A stretch of 18,344 nt of DNA from the NCBI GenBank assembly GCA_050288085.1, contig JBNKDD010000099.1, positions 1-18,344 on the forward strand. The letters run 5' to 3'. Made by a program: the position numbers and the translations under genes. The notes beneath the pieces were generated by a model that saw only the letters and a list, made by a program, of their open reading frames with translations, was not told the origin of the DNA and made no database searches. Within the stretch, counting starts at the first letter, position 1. Each line of letters begins with the position of its first letter. Below are positions 1 through 7,011 of this stretch, in pieces. Source of the DNA: JBNKDD01 sp050288085. Its GTDB lineage: Bacteria; Chloroflexota; Anaerolineae; Aggregatilineales; UBA3940.

Positions 1-787
1 CGACTGCCTGCTTGACACCCAGATCACGGACCTGGGATGCCCGTTCTTCAAACCGGCGGACTTCACTCTCGCGCCTGCCAAACAACTTGATCAGCAGCGC
101 ACCACCAATGTTGAGCGTTTCGTTCATCATCGCATTCATCGCGGCGTTGAAGTCCATCGCCTCGCGGGCAATGTCACGGAGCTGTGTGCCAAGACGGCGT
201 GCCGCCAGGATAAACAACGGCAGCACCGCCACGCTGATCAGCGTCAGCCGCCAATCGAGCGTGAGCATCACGGCTAACGTGGCCACCGCCTGGATCAGGT
301 TGGTGATGATGCCGACAATCGTATTGCTGATTGCGTTCTGTGCTCCGATCACATCATTGTTCAGGCGGCTCATCAACTCGCCCGTTTTGGTATTGGTGAA
401 GAACCGGAGCGACATTCGCTGCAAATGGGCAAACAGGCTGACCCGCAGATCGTAGATCACGCCCTCGCCAATAGCCGCATTGAATCGCCGCTGAATGACG
501 TTCAACCCTCCGCCGATCATCGGGATAATCAGCAGCCCCAACGCCAACACGACCAGCCGGTTAATATTCTTATCAGGGATCGTCCGGTCGATCAGATCGC
601 GGGTGATCAAGGGGGTGATCACCGTCAGCCCGGTTGATACCAGGATCAGCAGCAGCATCGCGATAATCTGTGACTGGTATGGTCTGGCATAGGCCAGGAC
701 GCGTTTCATCAAATCCCAGGTGACTTTGGGCTTTTCTTCCGCGCCGTCGCGCATATAAGCCCACCACCCACTGCCATGAAACCCCAT
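1..787 (-). CDS. ABC-type exporter, fused permease/ATPase, 5' part only
   Basis: Only the N-terminal 262 residues are present; the frame is open to the window edge. The protein has a short cytoplasmic lead, then hydrophobic segments near residues 38-62, 78-98, 155-175 and 180-200, which fits the first four helices of a type-I ABC exporter (MdlB/MsbA-like). The stretch FFTNTKTGELMSRLNNDV at residues 129-146 is the typical coupling-helix region of this family. The nucleotide-binding domain would lie beyond the edge. I chose the ATG at 787 because AAAGG lies a short distance upstream; an ATG at 803 is in another frame. Such proteins export lipids, drugs or peptides, often as heterodimers; the substrate cannot be told. 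A T-run hairpin at 890-923 separates it from the upstream methyltransferase gene, so it probably starts its own transcript. Confidence 0.87.
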   Translation of the reverse strand, partial: MGFHGSGWWAYMRDGAEEKPKVTWDLMKRVLAYARPYQSQIIAMLLLILVSTGLTVITPLITRDLIDRTIPDKNINRLVVLALGLLIIPMIGGGLNVIQRRFNAAIGEGVIYDLRVSLFAHLQRMSLRFFTNTKTGELMSRLNNDVIGAQNAISNTIVGIITNLIQAVATLAVMLTLDWRLTLISVAVLPLFILAARRLGTQLRDIAREAMDFNAAMNAMMNETLNIGGALLIKLFGRRESEVRRFEERASQVRDLGVKQAV

Positions 788-889
788 CGGAATTGCCTTT
801 CATTCAAAATAGACTCTATGATTGTACTGAAAAACGAGACAGACTTCCGCCGCGATCCGCTTTTCTTTCAGATTTCTTATGCTGCGGGA

Positions 890-923
890 TCAAAAACAGC
901 GAGCCCTTATCAGGACTCGCTGT
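890..923 (-). terminator. Intrinsic terminator before the ABC exporter gene
   Basis: A perfect 8-bp stem (ACAGCGAG at 896-903 with CTCGCTGT at 916-923, 12-nt loop) is followed on the minus strand by five T residues. It lies downstream of the methyltransferase gene and upstream of the ABC exporter, so it most likely ends the methyltransferase transcript. Confidence 0.65.
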
Positions 924-988
924 GCGTTTTGTACTTGTTATTTGTGGCTAACAACCAATGCATAAATCGGTAATCATCCTTGATTTTG

Positions 989-1028
989 ACTCCCCTCTCC
1001 ATGAGGGAGAGGGGTTGGGGGTGAGGGC
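989..1028. repeat. Dispersed palindromic repeat, CCTCACCCCC family, copy 1
   Basis: The element contains a 9-bp stem (CCCCTCTCC at 992-1000 with GGAGAGGGG at 1006-1014) followed by TTGGGGGTGAGGG. Read on the minus strand it begins CCCTCACCCCCAACCCCTC, a motif commonly seen in intergenic repeats of many bacteria. A related element lies at 6174-6222. The rest of the 838-1078 gap shows only the terminator at 890-923. Confidence 0.6.
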
Positions 1029-1078
1029 TATAAGAAGGTGCTTACCGAATTGTTTTCTAGTGATAGCCGGATACTTTA

Positions 1079-1942
1079 CTAGTCCTTTGAACGCTTGCGG
1101 TAAGCCTTAATCCACCGCATCCCGAAGTCATCCCGCCCCATTGAAAGGTCCGCTGCCAGCACCGCTATCCCTACCTCCGGCACCAGCGGATTGGTGATCG
1201 GGCAGGTCAACCCGGCATGGATTGCCATCGCAATAAACGTCGAGTTAATGAACTTCCGGTCGGGCATCCCGAAGGAAATATTGCTGGCCCCCATCGTAAT
1301 GTTGACGCCAAATTCATCAACCACCATCTGGATGGTGTCTAAGGCCATTTTCCCGGCCTTGCTTTCCGCGCCCATCGTCAGGGCCAGGGGATCGATCACA
1401 ATGTCCTCTACCGGAATGCCGAGCTTCCCCGCCCGCTCGATGATCTTACCGGCGACCTTTAGCCGAGCTTCCGCCGTTGCCGGGATGCCATCGTCATCCA
1501 TGCACAGGCCGATCACGGCTGCACCATGCTCTTTGACCAGGGGCAGCACCGCCTCCAGTGACCGTTCTTCCCCGTTAACGGAGTTGATCAACGCTTTGCC
1601 CTCATACAGCGATAGGGCCGCTTCCAATGCCTTTGGATCTGCCGTATCGATACACAGCGGGACATCGGTTGTTTCTAATACGGTGCTCAACACCTGCTTG
1701 AGCAGGGCCGGTTCATCGGCTCCCGGCACCCCGGCGTTTACGTCCAGCATGGTCGCCCCGGCTTCAACCTGGCTGATGGCATCTTCCCGGACGATGTCGA
1801 AATTCCCTTCTTGAAGTGCAGCCAACACCTTCTTCCGACCGGTGGGATTGATCCGTTCCCCGATGATCACGGTTGGCTTATCGCGGTGGATCTCGACAGT
1901 CTTGGTCTTGGATGAGACGACGGTTGTAAGATTATCTGCCAT
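1079..1942 (-). CDS. Methyltetrahydrofolate:corrinoid protein methyltransferase (AcsE/MtgA family)
   Basis: This 287-residue cytoplasmic protein is a single pterin-binding TIM barrel, close in length to AcsE and MtgA enzymes. Family motifs visible in order are IGERINPTGR (27-36), DVNAG (67-71), CIDTADP (97-103), SVNGE (121-125), IDPLAL (183-188) and GASNISFGMP (218-227). The last holds the Asn expected to stabilise the pterin. Known members move a methyl group between tetrahydrofolate and the cobalt of a corrinoid protein, in the Wood-Ljungdahl pathway or in glycine-betaine demethylation. No corrinoid protein or CODH/ACS gene is in the window, so the partner is unknown. The ATG at 1942 has GAGG about 12 nt upstream. 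A good promoter and a leader hairpin precede it. A dihydropteroate synthase is less likely: length and motifs fit the methyltransferase branch better. Confidence 0.85.
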   Translation of the reverse strand: MADNLTTVVSSKTKTVEIHRDKPTVIIGERINPTGRKKVLAALQEGNFDIVREDAISQVEAGATMLDVNAGVPGADEPALLKQVLSTVLETTDVPLCIDTADPKALEAALSLYEGKALINSVNGEERSLEAVLPLVKEHGAAVIGLCMDDDGIPATAEARLKVAGKIIERAGKLGIPVEDIVIDPLALTMGAESKAGKMALDTIQMVVDEFGVNITMGASNISFGMPDRKFINSTFIAMAIHAGLTCPITNPLVPEVGIAVLAADLSMGRDDFGMRWIKAYRKRSKD

Positions 1943-1970
1943 TTTTGTTTTATACCTCGGTTTACGATTT

Positions 1971-2012
1971 AAAAAAGCGCCGAGGCTGCTACGGTCAGGT
2001 AAGCAGCTCGGC
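1971..2012 (-). terminator. Leader hairpin with T-run, candidate attenuator of the methyltransferase gene
   Basis: On the minus strand an 11-bp stem (GCCGAGCTGCT with AGCAGCCTCGGC, one bulged base) is followed by GCTTTTTT. It lies between the promoter at 2091-2120 and the start codon at 1942. It would therefore stop transcripts begun at that promoter as well as any read-through from polA. I saw no T-box, SAM, THF or cobalamin riboswitch consensus in the leader. Confidence 0.6.
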
Positions 2013-2090
2013 TATTAATTTGTGGATGTTTCTCAACTAGCACGTCGATAGAAGCTCCACTGATACATCAAATTCAATTTATACTATATC

Positions 2091-2120
2091 ACTATAACGG
2101 ACCTGATATAATTTTGTCAA
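2091..2120 (-). promoter_or_regulatory. Sigma-70-type promoter of the methyltransferase gene
   Basis: On the minus strand TTGACA (2120-2115) is separated by 18 bp from TATAGT (2096-2091). A perfect -35 and a good -10 sit just after the polA stop codon at 2132. A start near 2084 would give a leader of about 140 nt that includes the hairpin at 1971-2012. Confidence 0.65.
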
Positions 2121-2131
2121 TGGGAAAAAGC

Positions 2132-4903
2132 CTATTTCAACGCCCCCCAATCAGCCCCAATATGAACGTCAACCTTCAGCGGTACGTCCAGCGGATAGGC
2201 ATTTTCCATCACATCTCTGATCAGGCTGGCAGTCGCTTCTACCTCTGAGTCGGGAACTTCGAGCACCAGTTCGTCGTGAATCTGGAGAATCATCTTTCCG
2301 CTCAGGTTGTTCTCATCAAGCGCCTGGTGCATCTTAACCATCGCGATCTTGATGATGTCAGCCGCCGTCCCCTGGATCGGCATATTGATCGCCGCCCGTT
2401 CCGCTGCCGCCGCCCGCTGACTCTTATCATCAGGTGTCAGGCCAGGGAAGTATCCCCGGCGGCCCAACAGCGTCTCAACCTGCCCGGATTCTCTGGCCTG
2501 TTTCCTGGTCTGTTCAAGATATTCATTCACACCGGGGAACCGGGCAAAGTAGTTCTTAATGAACTCCTCCGCTTCTCTGAGAGTCAGCCCCGAATCGCGG
2601 GCCAGCCGGAACGCGCCCATCCCGTAGATCAGCCCGAAGTTAACCGATTTGGCAAAGCTGCGCTGGGCTGATGTAACCTCATCCAGCGGAATACCATAGA
2701 CTGATGCCGCAGTCGTCGCGTGGATGTCCTGGTCTTCCATGAAGGCTTGTTTCAGGGCCTCATCACCGGAGATGTGAGCCATCACTCGCAGCTCGACTTG
2801 CGAATAGTCCGCGCCGATCAACTGATGTCCCGGCGCAGCGATAAAGGCATCACGCACCCGCCGCCCGATCTCGGTTCGGATTGGGATATTTTGCAGGTTC
2901 GGATCGCTCGAACTCAGCCGCCCAGTAGATGCACCAGTCTGATTAAACGAGGAGTGTATTCGCCCCGTCTCAGGGTTGACCATCTCCGGCAGCGCATCGA
3001 GGTAAGTGGAGCGCAGTTTCTCTAATTCGCGATACTGGAGGATCGTCTCGATCACTCCGGTCGTATCCTTATCAAGCAGCGATTCGAGGACATTAGCCGC
3101 TGTCGAGTAATGCCCGCTGGACGTTTTCCGCAGTCCATCAGTCGGGAGTCCCAATTCCTCAAACAGCGCCACGCTCAATTGTTGGGTCGAGTTGAGGTTA
3201 AATGGATGGCCGACCTTTTCGTAAACCTGGCTGATCAACTCGGTTAATTGTTTGCCAACTTCCACCGACATCTGCTTGAGCAGTGTCTTATTGACCAGCA
3301 CCCCGGTTTGTTCCATATCGACCAGCACCGGCACCAGCGGCATCTCAACATTGAAGAACAGATTCCTGGTCGCTTCATCCTTTAGATCGGATTGGAGCAG
3401 GTCGTAAAGTTGCAGCGTCATATCCGAGTCGGCCCCCGCATAGGGAGCCGCCTGTTCGATCGGCACCCGGTCGAAGGTGATCTGTTTTCTGCCCGTGCCA
3501 ATCAGCATGGTGATCTCGGTCATCTCAAAACCCAGCCGATTGAACGCCAGGTCTTTCAGTCCGATCTTCCCACCCCAGGCCAGCCACGCCCCGATCATTG
3601 TATCGAAGCTCAGGGGATAGACACATAGTCCATGCTGTTCAAGGATGATGGCATCAAACTTGATATTGTGTCCGATCTTAGCGATATCCGGATTAACCAT
3701 CACCGGGCGCAGCCGCTCGATGACCGCCTCTAAAGGCAGTTGATCCTCGCCGGTAACATGCCCGACCGGGATGTAATATGCCTCGCCCGGTTCAACCGAC
3801 AGCGAAATCCCGACCAGATCGGCCTGCATCTTGTCGAGGCTGGTCGTTTCCGTATCGAAAGCGATGCGCTCTGCCGCCTCTAACTTCTTGACCGTCGCCT
3901 CAAGCGCGGCCTCATCCTGCACGATAGTGGTATCGGTCGGCGATGAGATTGTCCCGGCTGCGGCGACTGCCACCTCATCCCCAAACATGGAAAGCTGAGT
4001 TGTTGTACCTGATACTGGCTGAGCCTGTCCCGGCAGGTCTTTCAGAATCGACCGGAACTCAAGCTCCTGGAGGATCGCCACCACCTTATCCCGGTCGAAC
4101 TCGTGGGTGCGGCAGGCTTCCAGGTCAAAATCAATCGGCACATCGGTTATGATCTTCGCCAAATCATAGCTCAGATAAGCGTTGTCCCGGTATTGTTCAA
4201 GCGCATTCCGGGCCCGTTTACCGGTAATCTCCTCCAGGTGATCGTATAGATTGTCGAGCGTTTCGTACTCTTGCAGCAGTGGTGTAGCCGTTTTTTCGCC
4301 CACTCCGGCCACGCCGGGGATATTATCTGATGTATCGCCTATCAGCGCTTTCAGATCGACAATCTGCTTGGGCATCAGGCCGTATTTTTCCTGCACCGCC
4401 TCGACATCGTACCGCTCGACGTCGCTTGACCGGCGGCCCGGAAGCTGCACCAGGGTATACTCGTTGACCAGTTGGAGCAGGTCACGGTCACCGGTAACGA
4501 TCAGGGTGTGGACACCCATCTCTTCTGCCAGCCGTGCGATCGTCCCCAGCACGTCATCAGCCTCGTAGTTCTCCGCTTCGAGGATCGGGATATCAAAGGC
4601 TTCGAGCACATCGTGAATCCGTTCGATCTGCACGGCGAGTTCATCCGGCATTTTTTCCCGTGTGCCCTTGTAATCTTCATACATCTCGTGCCGGAAGGTG
4701 CTGCCGGTATCAAAGCTGACCGCCAGGTAATCCGGTGCTTCCTCTTTGAGCAGATTGAGCAGGGCGCGGGTAAACAGGTAGGTGGCTTTGGTCGGTTCGC
4801 CGGAGCGCGTTGAGAAGTCAGGGACACCCGGTGCAAAAAAGGAGCGATAAGCCAGGGCATGTCCATCAATCAAAACAAGGCGCTTTTGGGATTCATCAGG
4901 CAT
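2132..4903 (-). CDS. polA: DNA polymerase I
   Basis: This 923-residue enzyme fills gaps and removes RNA primers during replication and repair. Three domains are visible. The 5'-3' flap exonuclease spans about 1-290 (LIDGHALAYRSFF, EADDVLG, GDTSDNIPGV). The 3'-5' proofreading domain spans about 340-510 with DTE (350-352), HNIKFD (412-417) and YAGAD (488-492), so the catalytic acidic residues are kept. The polymerase domain has motif A DYSQVELR (699-706), motif B RSFAKSVNFGLIYG (748-761) and motif C HDE (876-878). Many bacterial PolA proteins have lost proofreading; this one appears active. A longer frame reaches 4957, but I chose the ATG at 4903 because AGAGGAAAG lies just upstream and the protein then begins at the usual place before the nuclease domain. 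It appears to be transcribed alone. Confidence 0.97.
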   Translation of the reverse strand: MPDESQKRLVLIDGHALAYRSFFAPGVPDFSTRSGEPTKATYLFTRALLNLLKEEAPDYLAVSFDTGSTFRHEMYEDYKGTREKMPDELAVQIERIHDVLEAFDIPILEAENYEADDVLGTIARLAEEMGVHTLIVTGDRDLLQLVNEYTLVQLPGRRSSDVERYDVEAVQEKYGLMPKQIVDLKALIGDTSDNIPGVAGVGEKTATPLLQEYETLDNLYDHLEEITGKRARNALEQYRDNAYLSYDLAKIITDVPIDFDLEACRTHEFDRDKVVAILQELEFRSILKDLPGQAQPVSGTTTQLSMFGDEVAVAAAGTISSPTDTTIVQDEAALEATVKKLEAAERIAFDTETTSLDKMQADLVGISLSVEPGEAYYIPVGHVTGEDQLPLEAVIERLRPVMVNPDIAKIGHNIKFDAIILEQHGLCVYPLSFDTMIGAWLAWGGKIGLKDLAFNRLGFEMTEITMLIGTGRKQITFDRVPIEQAAPYAGADSDMTLQLYDLLQSDLKDEATRNLFFNVEMPLVPVLVDMEQTGVLVNKTLLKQMSVEVGKQLTELISQVYEKVGHPFNLNSTQQLSVALFEELGLPTDGLRKTSSGHYSTAANVLESLLDKDTTGVIETILQYRELEKLRSTYLDALPEMVNPETGRIHSSFNQTGASTGRLSSSDPNLQNIPIRTEIGRRVRDAFIAAPGHQLIGADYSQVELRVMAHISGDEALKQAFMEDQDIHATTAASVYGIPLDEVTSAQRSFAKSVNFGLIYGMGAFRLARDSGLTLREAEEFIKNYFARFPGVNEYLEQTRKQARESGQVETLLGRRGYFPGLTPDDKSQRAAAAERAAINMPIQGTAADIIKIAMVKMHQALDENNLSGKMILQIHDELVLEVPDSEVEATASLIRDVMENAYPLDVPLKVDVHIGADWGALK

Positions 4904-4945
4904 AGTCTTTCCTCTTAACAACAGAACAGATGGGCGAATACCCAA

Positions 4946-4954
4946 ATCATACCA
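4946..4954 (-). promoter_or_regulatory. Candidate extended -10 promoter of polA
   Basis: The minus strand reads TGGTATGAT, an extended -10 (TG, one base, TATGAT), about 43 nt before the polA start codon at 4903. There is no good -35, as is usual for this promoter class. Confidence 0.4.
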
Positions 4955-4972
4955 CACCTGCCCGGAATCAAA

Positions 4973-4998
4973 CAGGCCCGCCTATGATAGACAGGCCT
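4973..4998 (-). terminator. Weak terminator-like hairpin after the DUF433 gene
   Basis: CAGGCC and GGCCTG can pair around a 13-15-nt loop, followed on the minus strand by TTTGATT. The position, between the DUF433 stop codon at 5019 and the polA promoter, suits a terminator, but the T-run is poor. Confidence 0.35.
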
Positions 4999-5018
4999 GA
5001 TCGTCTGGACATAGTAAT

Positions 5019-5474
5019 CTATTCCTGACTGTTGCGTTTGTGCCCCCAAAGCGACTCCGCATCGCGTGAGAGGATCAACCAGGTGCTGCCTGATTTACGG
5101 GCTGGCAATCGTTCGCGCCGGATCGACTGGTAGACGGTGGTTTCTGAGATATCGTATTCCTCCGCTACTTCCTTGGGTGTCATAACCAGCTTCAAAGTGC
5201 CGTCCAATAAATCATCCAATTGTGGCAAGCTAGCTGCCAGTTCTCGATCAGCTTCGATGGCTTCGTCAATTTCGCTTTTATGATCATAGTAGTAGGCCAG
5301 AGCCGCGTGAACTTGTGAGAGTGTCAGGCGGAATTGTTCGGCGATTTTTTCCACGTTCCACCCGTGCAGTTCATAGAAAATCGCTATCTGCTGCACGGTG
5401 ATGCGCCGTCCGGCGATGCGCGGCTTATGGCCTTTCTCAACCCGAACATGGGTTTCACTAAGTAATGTTTCCAC
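5019..5474 (-). CDS. DUF433 protein with C-terminal excisionase-type HTH, candidate antitoxin
   Basis: The 151-residue product has a DUF433 region at about 11-75 (KPRIAGRRITVQQIA, NVEKIAEQFRLTLSQVHAALAYYYDH) and a second DNA-binding-like region at about 97-145. The latter contains PKEVAEEYDISETTVYQSIR and ARKSGSTWLI and resembles the excisionase/MerR-type fold. DUF433 proteins are the usual antitoxin partners of DUF5615 PIN-like toxins (VapB45/VapC45 type). The toxin-like gene lies 61 nt upstream on the same strand, the reverse of the common order. The start is GTG at 5474 with GGGAGG 5 nt before it. That site lies in the loop of a small hairpin. The function as antitoxin and autorepressor is inferred. 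Confidence 0.82.
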   Translation of the reverse strand: METLLSETHVRVEKGHKPRIAGRRITVQQIAIFYELHGWNVEKIAEQFRLTLSQVHAALAYYYDHKSEIDEAIEADRELAASLPQLDDLLDGTLKLVMTPKEVAEEYDISETTVYQSIRRERLPARKSGSTWLILSRDAESLWGHKRNSQE

Positions 5475-5492
5475 TTTGGCCTCCCAAAAGTG
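5472..5492 (-). promoter_or_regulatory. Hairpin holding the ribosome binding site of the DUF433 gene
   Basis: On the minus strand CACTTTTGG can pair with CCAAAGTG (one bulged T). The GAGG of the Shine-Dalgarno site is in the loop and the GTG start codon ends the 3' arm. It could tune translation of the antitoxin candidate; this is inference only. Confidence 0.35.
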
Positions 5493-5535
5493 TAACTACT
5501 AGAGGATGTCACATCATTGGAGGAAGTAGACAGCA

Positions 5536-5949
5536 CTACAGGTTGAAAAGCTGATTCTTCATAAAGTCAGGGCAACCTTCAAACTTAGCTACTAAACGTG
5601 CCAACGCTTCAGCTAATTGATTTGTATCTTTGTACAACGTGCCTTCTACGATGATGATGCCAGCATGGGTCAGTTTTTGGCCTGGTTCCGTGATCTGTTC
5701 GTGAAGGACATAAAAGTCCAGGTCAAATGTGACCATAACACAACCTTGCTCACGCGCCCTTGCCAACAAAATGATATCTGGTTTTCCTACTTGATCATCA
5801 CTGTACACTGTTACTACCTGAATACCCTTATCCCTTAGCAATGCCATCAGTTCCAGGGGGATATTCTCATCCAGGTAGTAAACTAATTTATCCCGATAGT
5901 CAATCTTGCCGGTGAAAAGTTGGTGTAGCTCATCATCAGATATTTCCAT
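5536..5949 (-). CDS. DUF5615 PIN-like protein, candidate toxin (VapC45-like)
   Basis: The 137-residue product carries a DUF5615 (Mut7-C/PIN-like) domain from about residue 21. It begins KLVYYLDENIPLEL and continues with VGKPDIILLARAREQGCVMVTFDLDF. Candidate metal-binding acidic residues are D27, E28, D58, D76 and D78, all in the expected places. Family members are presumed RNases paired with DUF433 antitoxins. About 20 residues (MEISDDELHQLFTGKIDYRD) precede the domain, which normally begins close to the N-terminus. The ATG at 5949 has GGAGAAGAAAG directly upstream. A promoter at 6021-6049 precedes it, so the transcript reads toxin first, antitoxin second. RNase activity is inferred. Confidence 0.82.
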   Translation of the reverse strand: MEISDDELHQLFTGKIDYRDKLVYYLDENIPLELMALLRDKGIQVVTVYSDDQVGKPDIILLARAREQGCVMVTFDLDFYVLHEQITEPGQKLTHAGIIIVEGTLYKDTNQLAEALARLVAKFEGCPDFMKNQLFNL

Positions 5950-5984
5950 CTTTCTTCTCCTGCTGTGCTAACTACTTTCTCCAT
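5883..5984 (-). CDS. Possible 33-residue leader ORF overlapping the start of the toxin gene
   Basis: An ATG at 5984 with AGAGGAG 6 nt upstream opens a 33-codon frame. It starts MEKVVSTAGEERWKYLM and runs out of frame across the first 22 codons of the DUF5615 gene. It is the first well-placed start codon after the promoter at 6021-6049. The product resembles nothing I know. It may be a translated leader that limits or couples toxin synthesis, or chance. Confidence 0.3.
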   Translation of the reverse strand: MEKVVSTAGEERWKYLMMSYTNFSPARLTIGIN

Positions 5985-6020
5985 GATGGTCTCCTCTAGT
6001 ATTCCTTTCTGTGTGTATAT

Positions 6021-6049
6021 ATTGTACTGTTTTTTACACAAATGTACAA
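6021..6049 (-). promoter_or_regulatory. Promoter of the toxin-antitoxin pair with overlapping inverted repeat
   Basis: On the minus strand TTGTAC (6049-6044) is followed after exactly 17 bp by TACAAT (6026-6021). The -35 hexamer and the -10 region also form an inverted repeat: TTGTAC at 6022-6027 and GTACAA at 6044-6049, spaced 22 bp or two helical turns. This geometry suits a dimeric repressor bridging both promoter elements, which in toxin-antitoxin loci is normally the antitoxin. Confidence 0.6.
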
Positions 6050-6165
6050 AATAACAAACTATTAATACTGTCCTCTGCATCTACATCACATCGATTACCC
6101 GATGAATGCGGAGATTTTTTTGTTATGCTTTCACTTGTGGAAATGGAGCTATTGGGGTAACCAAA

Positions 6166-6222
6166 ACTAAAACCTCACTCCCTTCCGAGTCGGCAAATGC
6201 CGACTAGAGGTCGGGGGTGAGG
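6166..6222 (-). terminator. Palindromic repeat (CCTCACCCCC family, copy 2) acting as terminator of the importer operon
   Basis: The core AGTCGGC-AAAT-GCCGACT (6188-6205) is a perfect 7-bp hairpin, flanked by CCTCACTCCC and GGGGGTGAGG, which also pair with one mismatch. On the minus strand the element starts CCTCACCCCCGACC and is followed by TTTTAGTTTT. It lies 34 nt past the ATPase stop codon and so probably ends the importer transcript. The outer arms are related to the repeat at 989-1028. Confidence 0.6.
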
Positions 6223-6255
6223 TAAATAATGAGAAAGTTGTTGGTAGGGCAGTTA

Positions 6256-7011
6256 TCAGTGCTGAAGAATCTGTGAGAGGAACAGCTTGAGTCGTTCTTC
6301 TTTCGGATTGGTAAACAGCACATCCGGCGGAGCCTGTTCGACGATTTTACCGAAGTCCATAAAGATGACCTCGTCAGCAGCCGCCCGGCAGAATCCCATC
6401 TCATGCGTGACGACCGCCATCGTCATCCCTTCTTTTGCCAGGTCGAGCATCACGTCTAGCACTTCCTTGATCATTTCCGGGTCAAGGGCGCTGGTTGGCT
6501 CGTCAAACAGCATCACCTTGGGATTCATGGCAAGTGCGCGCGCAATCGCCACCCGCTGCTGCTGTCCACCTGATAGATTCTCCGGGTATTTATTGGCCTG
6601 TTCAGGGATACCTACTCGCCGTAGCTGCTCCATAGCGATATCTTCGGCCTCACCTGCTGGTCGCTTGCGGACGACCTTCTGGGCCAGGGTCACATTTTCG
6701 AGCACGGTCAGATGCGGGAACAGGTTAAATAGCTGGAACACCATCCCGACTTCGGCTCGAACCGTGTTGATATCTTCCGCCTTGCCGGTCAGATGTATGC
6801 CGTCAACCCAGATATCGCCGCTGGTCGGCTGTTCCAGATAATTGATGCAGCGCAGCAGCGTCGATTTGCCGGAGCCGCTCGGCCCGACAATCACGATCAC
6901 TTTGCCGCGTTCAATCGCCAGGCTCACCCCGTTGACCGCGTGGATGTTACCGAAGTGTTTGTATACATCCTTTACGTAGACAATGTATTTAGAATCGGGT
7001 TGCTCAATCAT
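6256..7011 (-). CDS. Polar amino acid ABC importer, ATP-binding subunit (GlnQ/HisP type)
   Basis: The 251-residue protein is a complete ABC ATPase of normal length for the family. Walker A GPSGSGKST, the Q-loop in GMVFQLFNLFPHLTV, the signature LSGGQQQRVAIARAL, Walker B VMLFDEPTSALDPE and the switch His in VVTHEMGF are all intact. It powers import by the permease encoded just upstream. Its ATG overlaps the permease stop codon by 8 nt (ATGATTGA), which implies translational coupling. The binding protein, permease and ATPase genes form one operon on the minus strand. The family is sure; the imported amino acid is not. Confidence 0.95.
   Translation of the reverse strand: MIEQPDSKYIVYVKDVYKHFGNIHAVNGVSLAIERGKVIVIVGPSGSGKSTLLRCINYLEQPTSGDIWVDGIHLTGKAEDINTVRAEVGMVFQLFNLFPHLTVLENVTLAQKVVRKRPAGEAEDIAMEQLRRVGIPEQANKYPENLSGGQQQRVAIARALAMNPKVMLFDEPTSALDPEMIKEVLDVMLDLAKEGMTMAVVTHEMGFCRAAADEVIFMDFGKIVEQAPPDVLFTNPKEERLKLFLSQILQH

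Noticed and set aside
12..455. Plus-strand frame of 147 codons
   Set aside because: It is antisense to the ABC exporter, whose membrane domain and family motifs are clear; its protein is Ser/Arg-rich, as antisense frames often are.
573..803. Minus-strand frame starting at ATG 803
   Set aside because: Out of phase with the exporter and Arg/Asp-rich without domain signs; the ATG at 787 opens the true frame.
1191..1814. Plus-strand frame of 207 codons
   Set aside because: Antisense of the methyltransferase gene, low-complexity Ser/Ala content, no ribosome site or domain.
1943..2085. Known riboswitch (SAM, THF, cobalamin) or T-box
   Set aside because: I looked for the conserved sequence boxes by eye and found none; only the hairpin with a T-run is supported.
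4904..4957. Longer N-terminus for DNA polymerase I
   Set aside because: The 18 extra residues match no family feature, and the strong ribosome binding site is at the ATG 4903.
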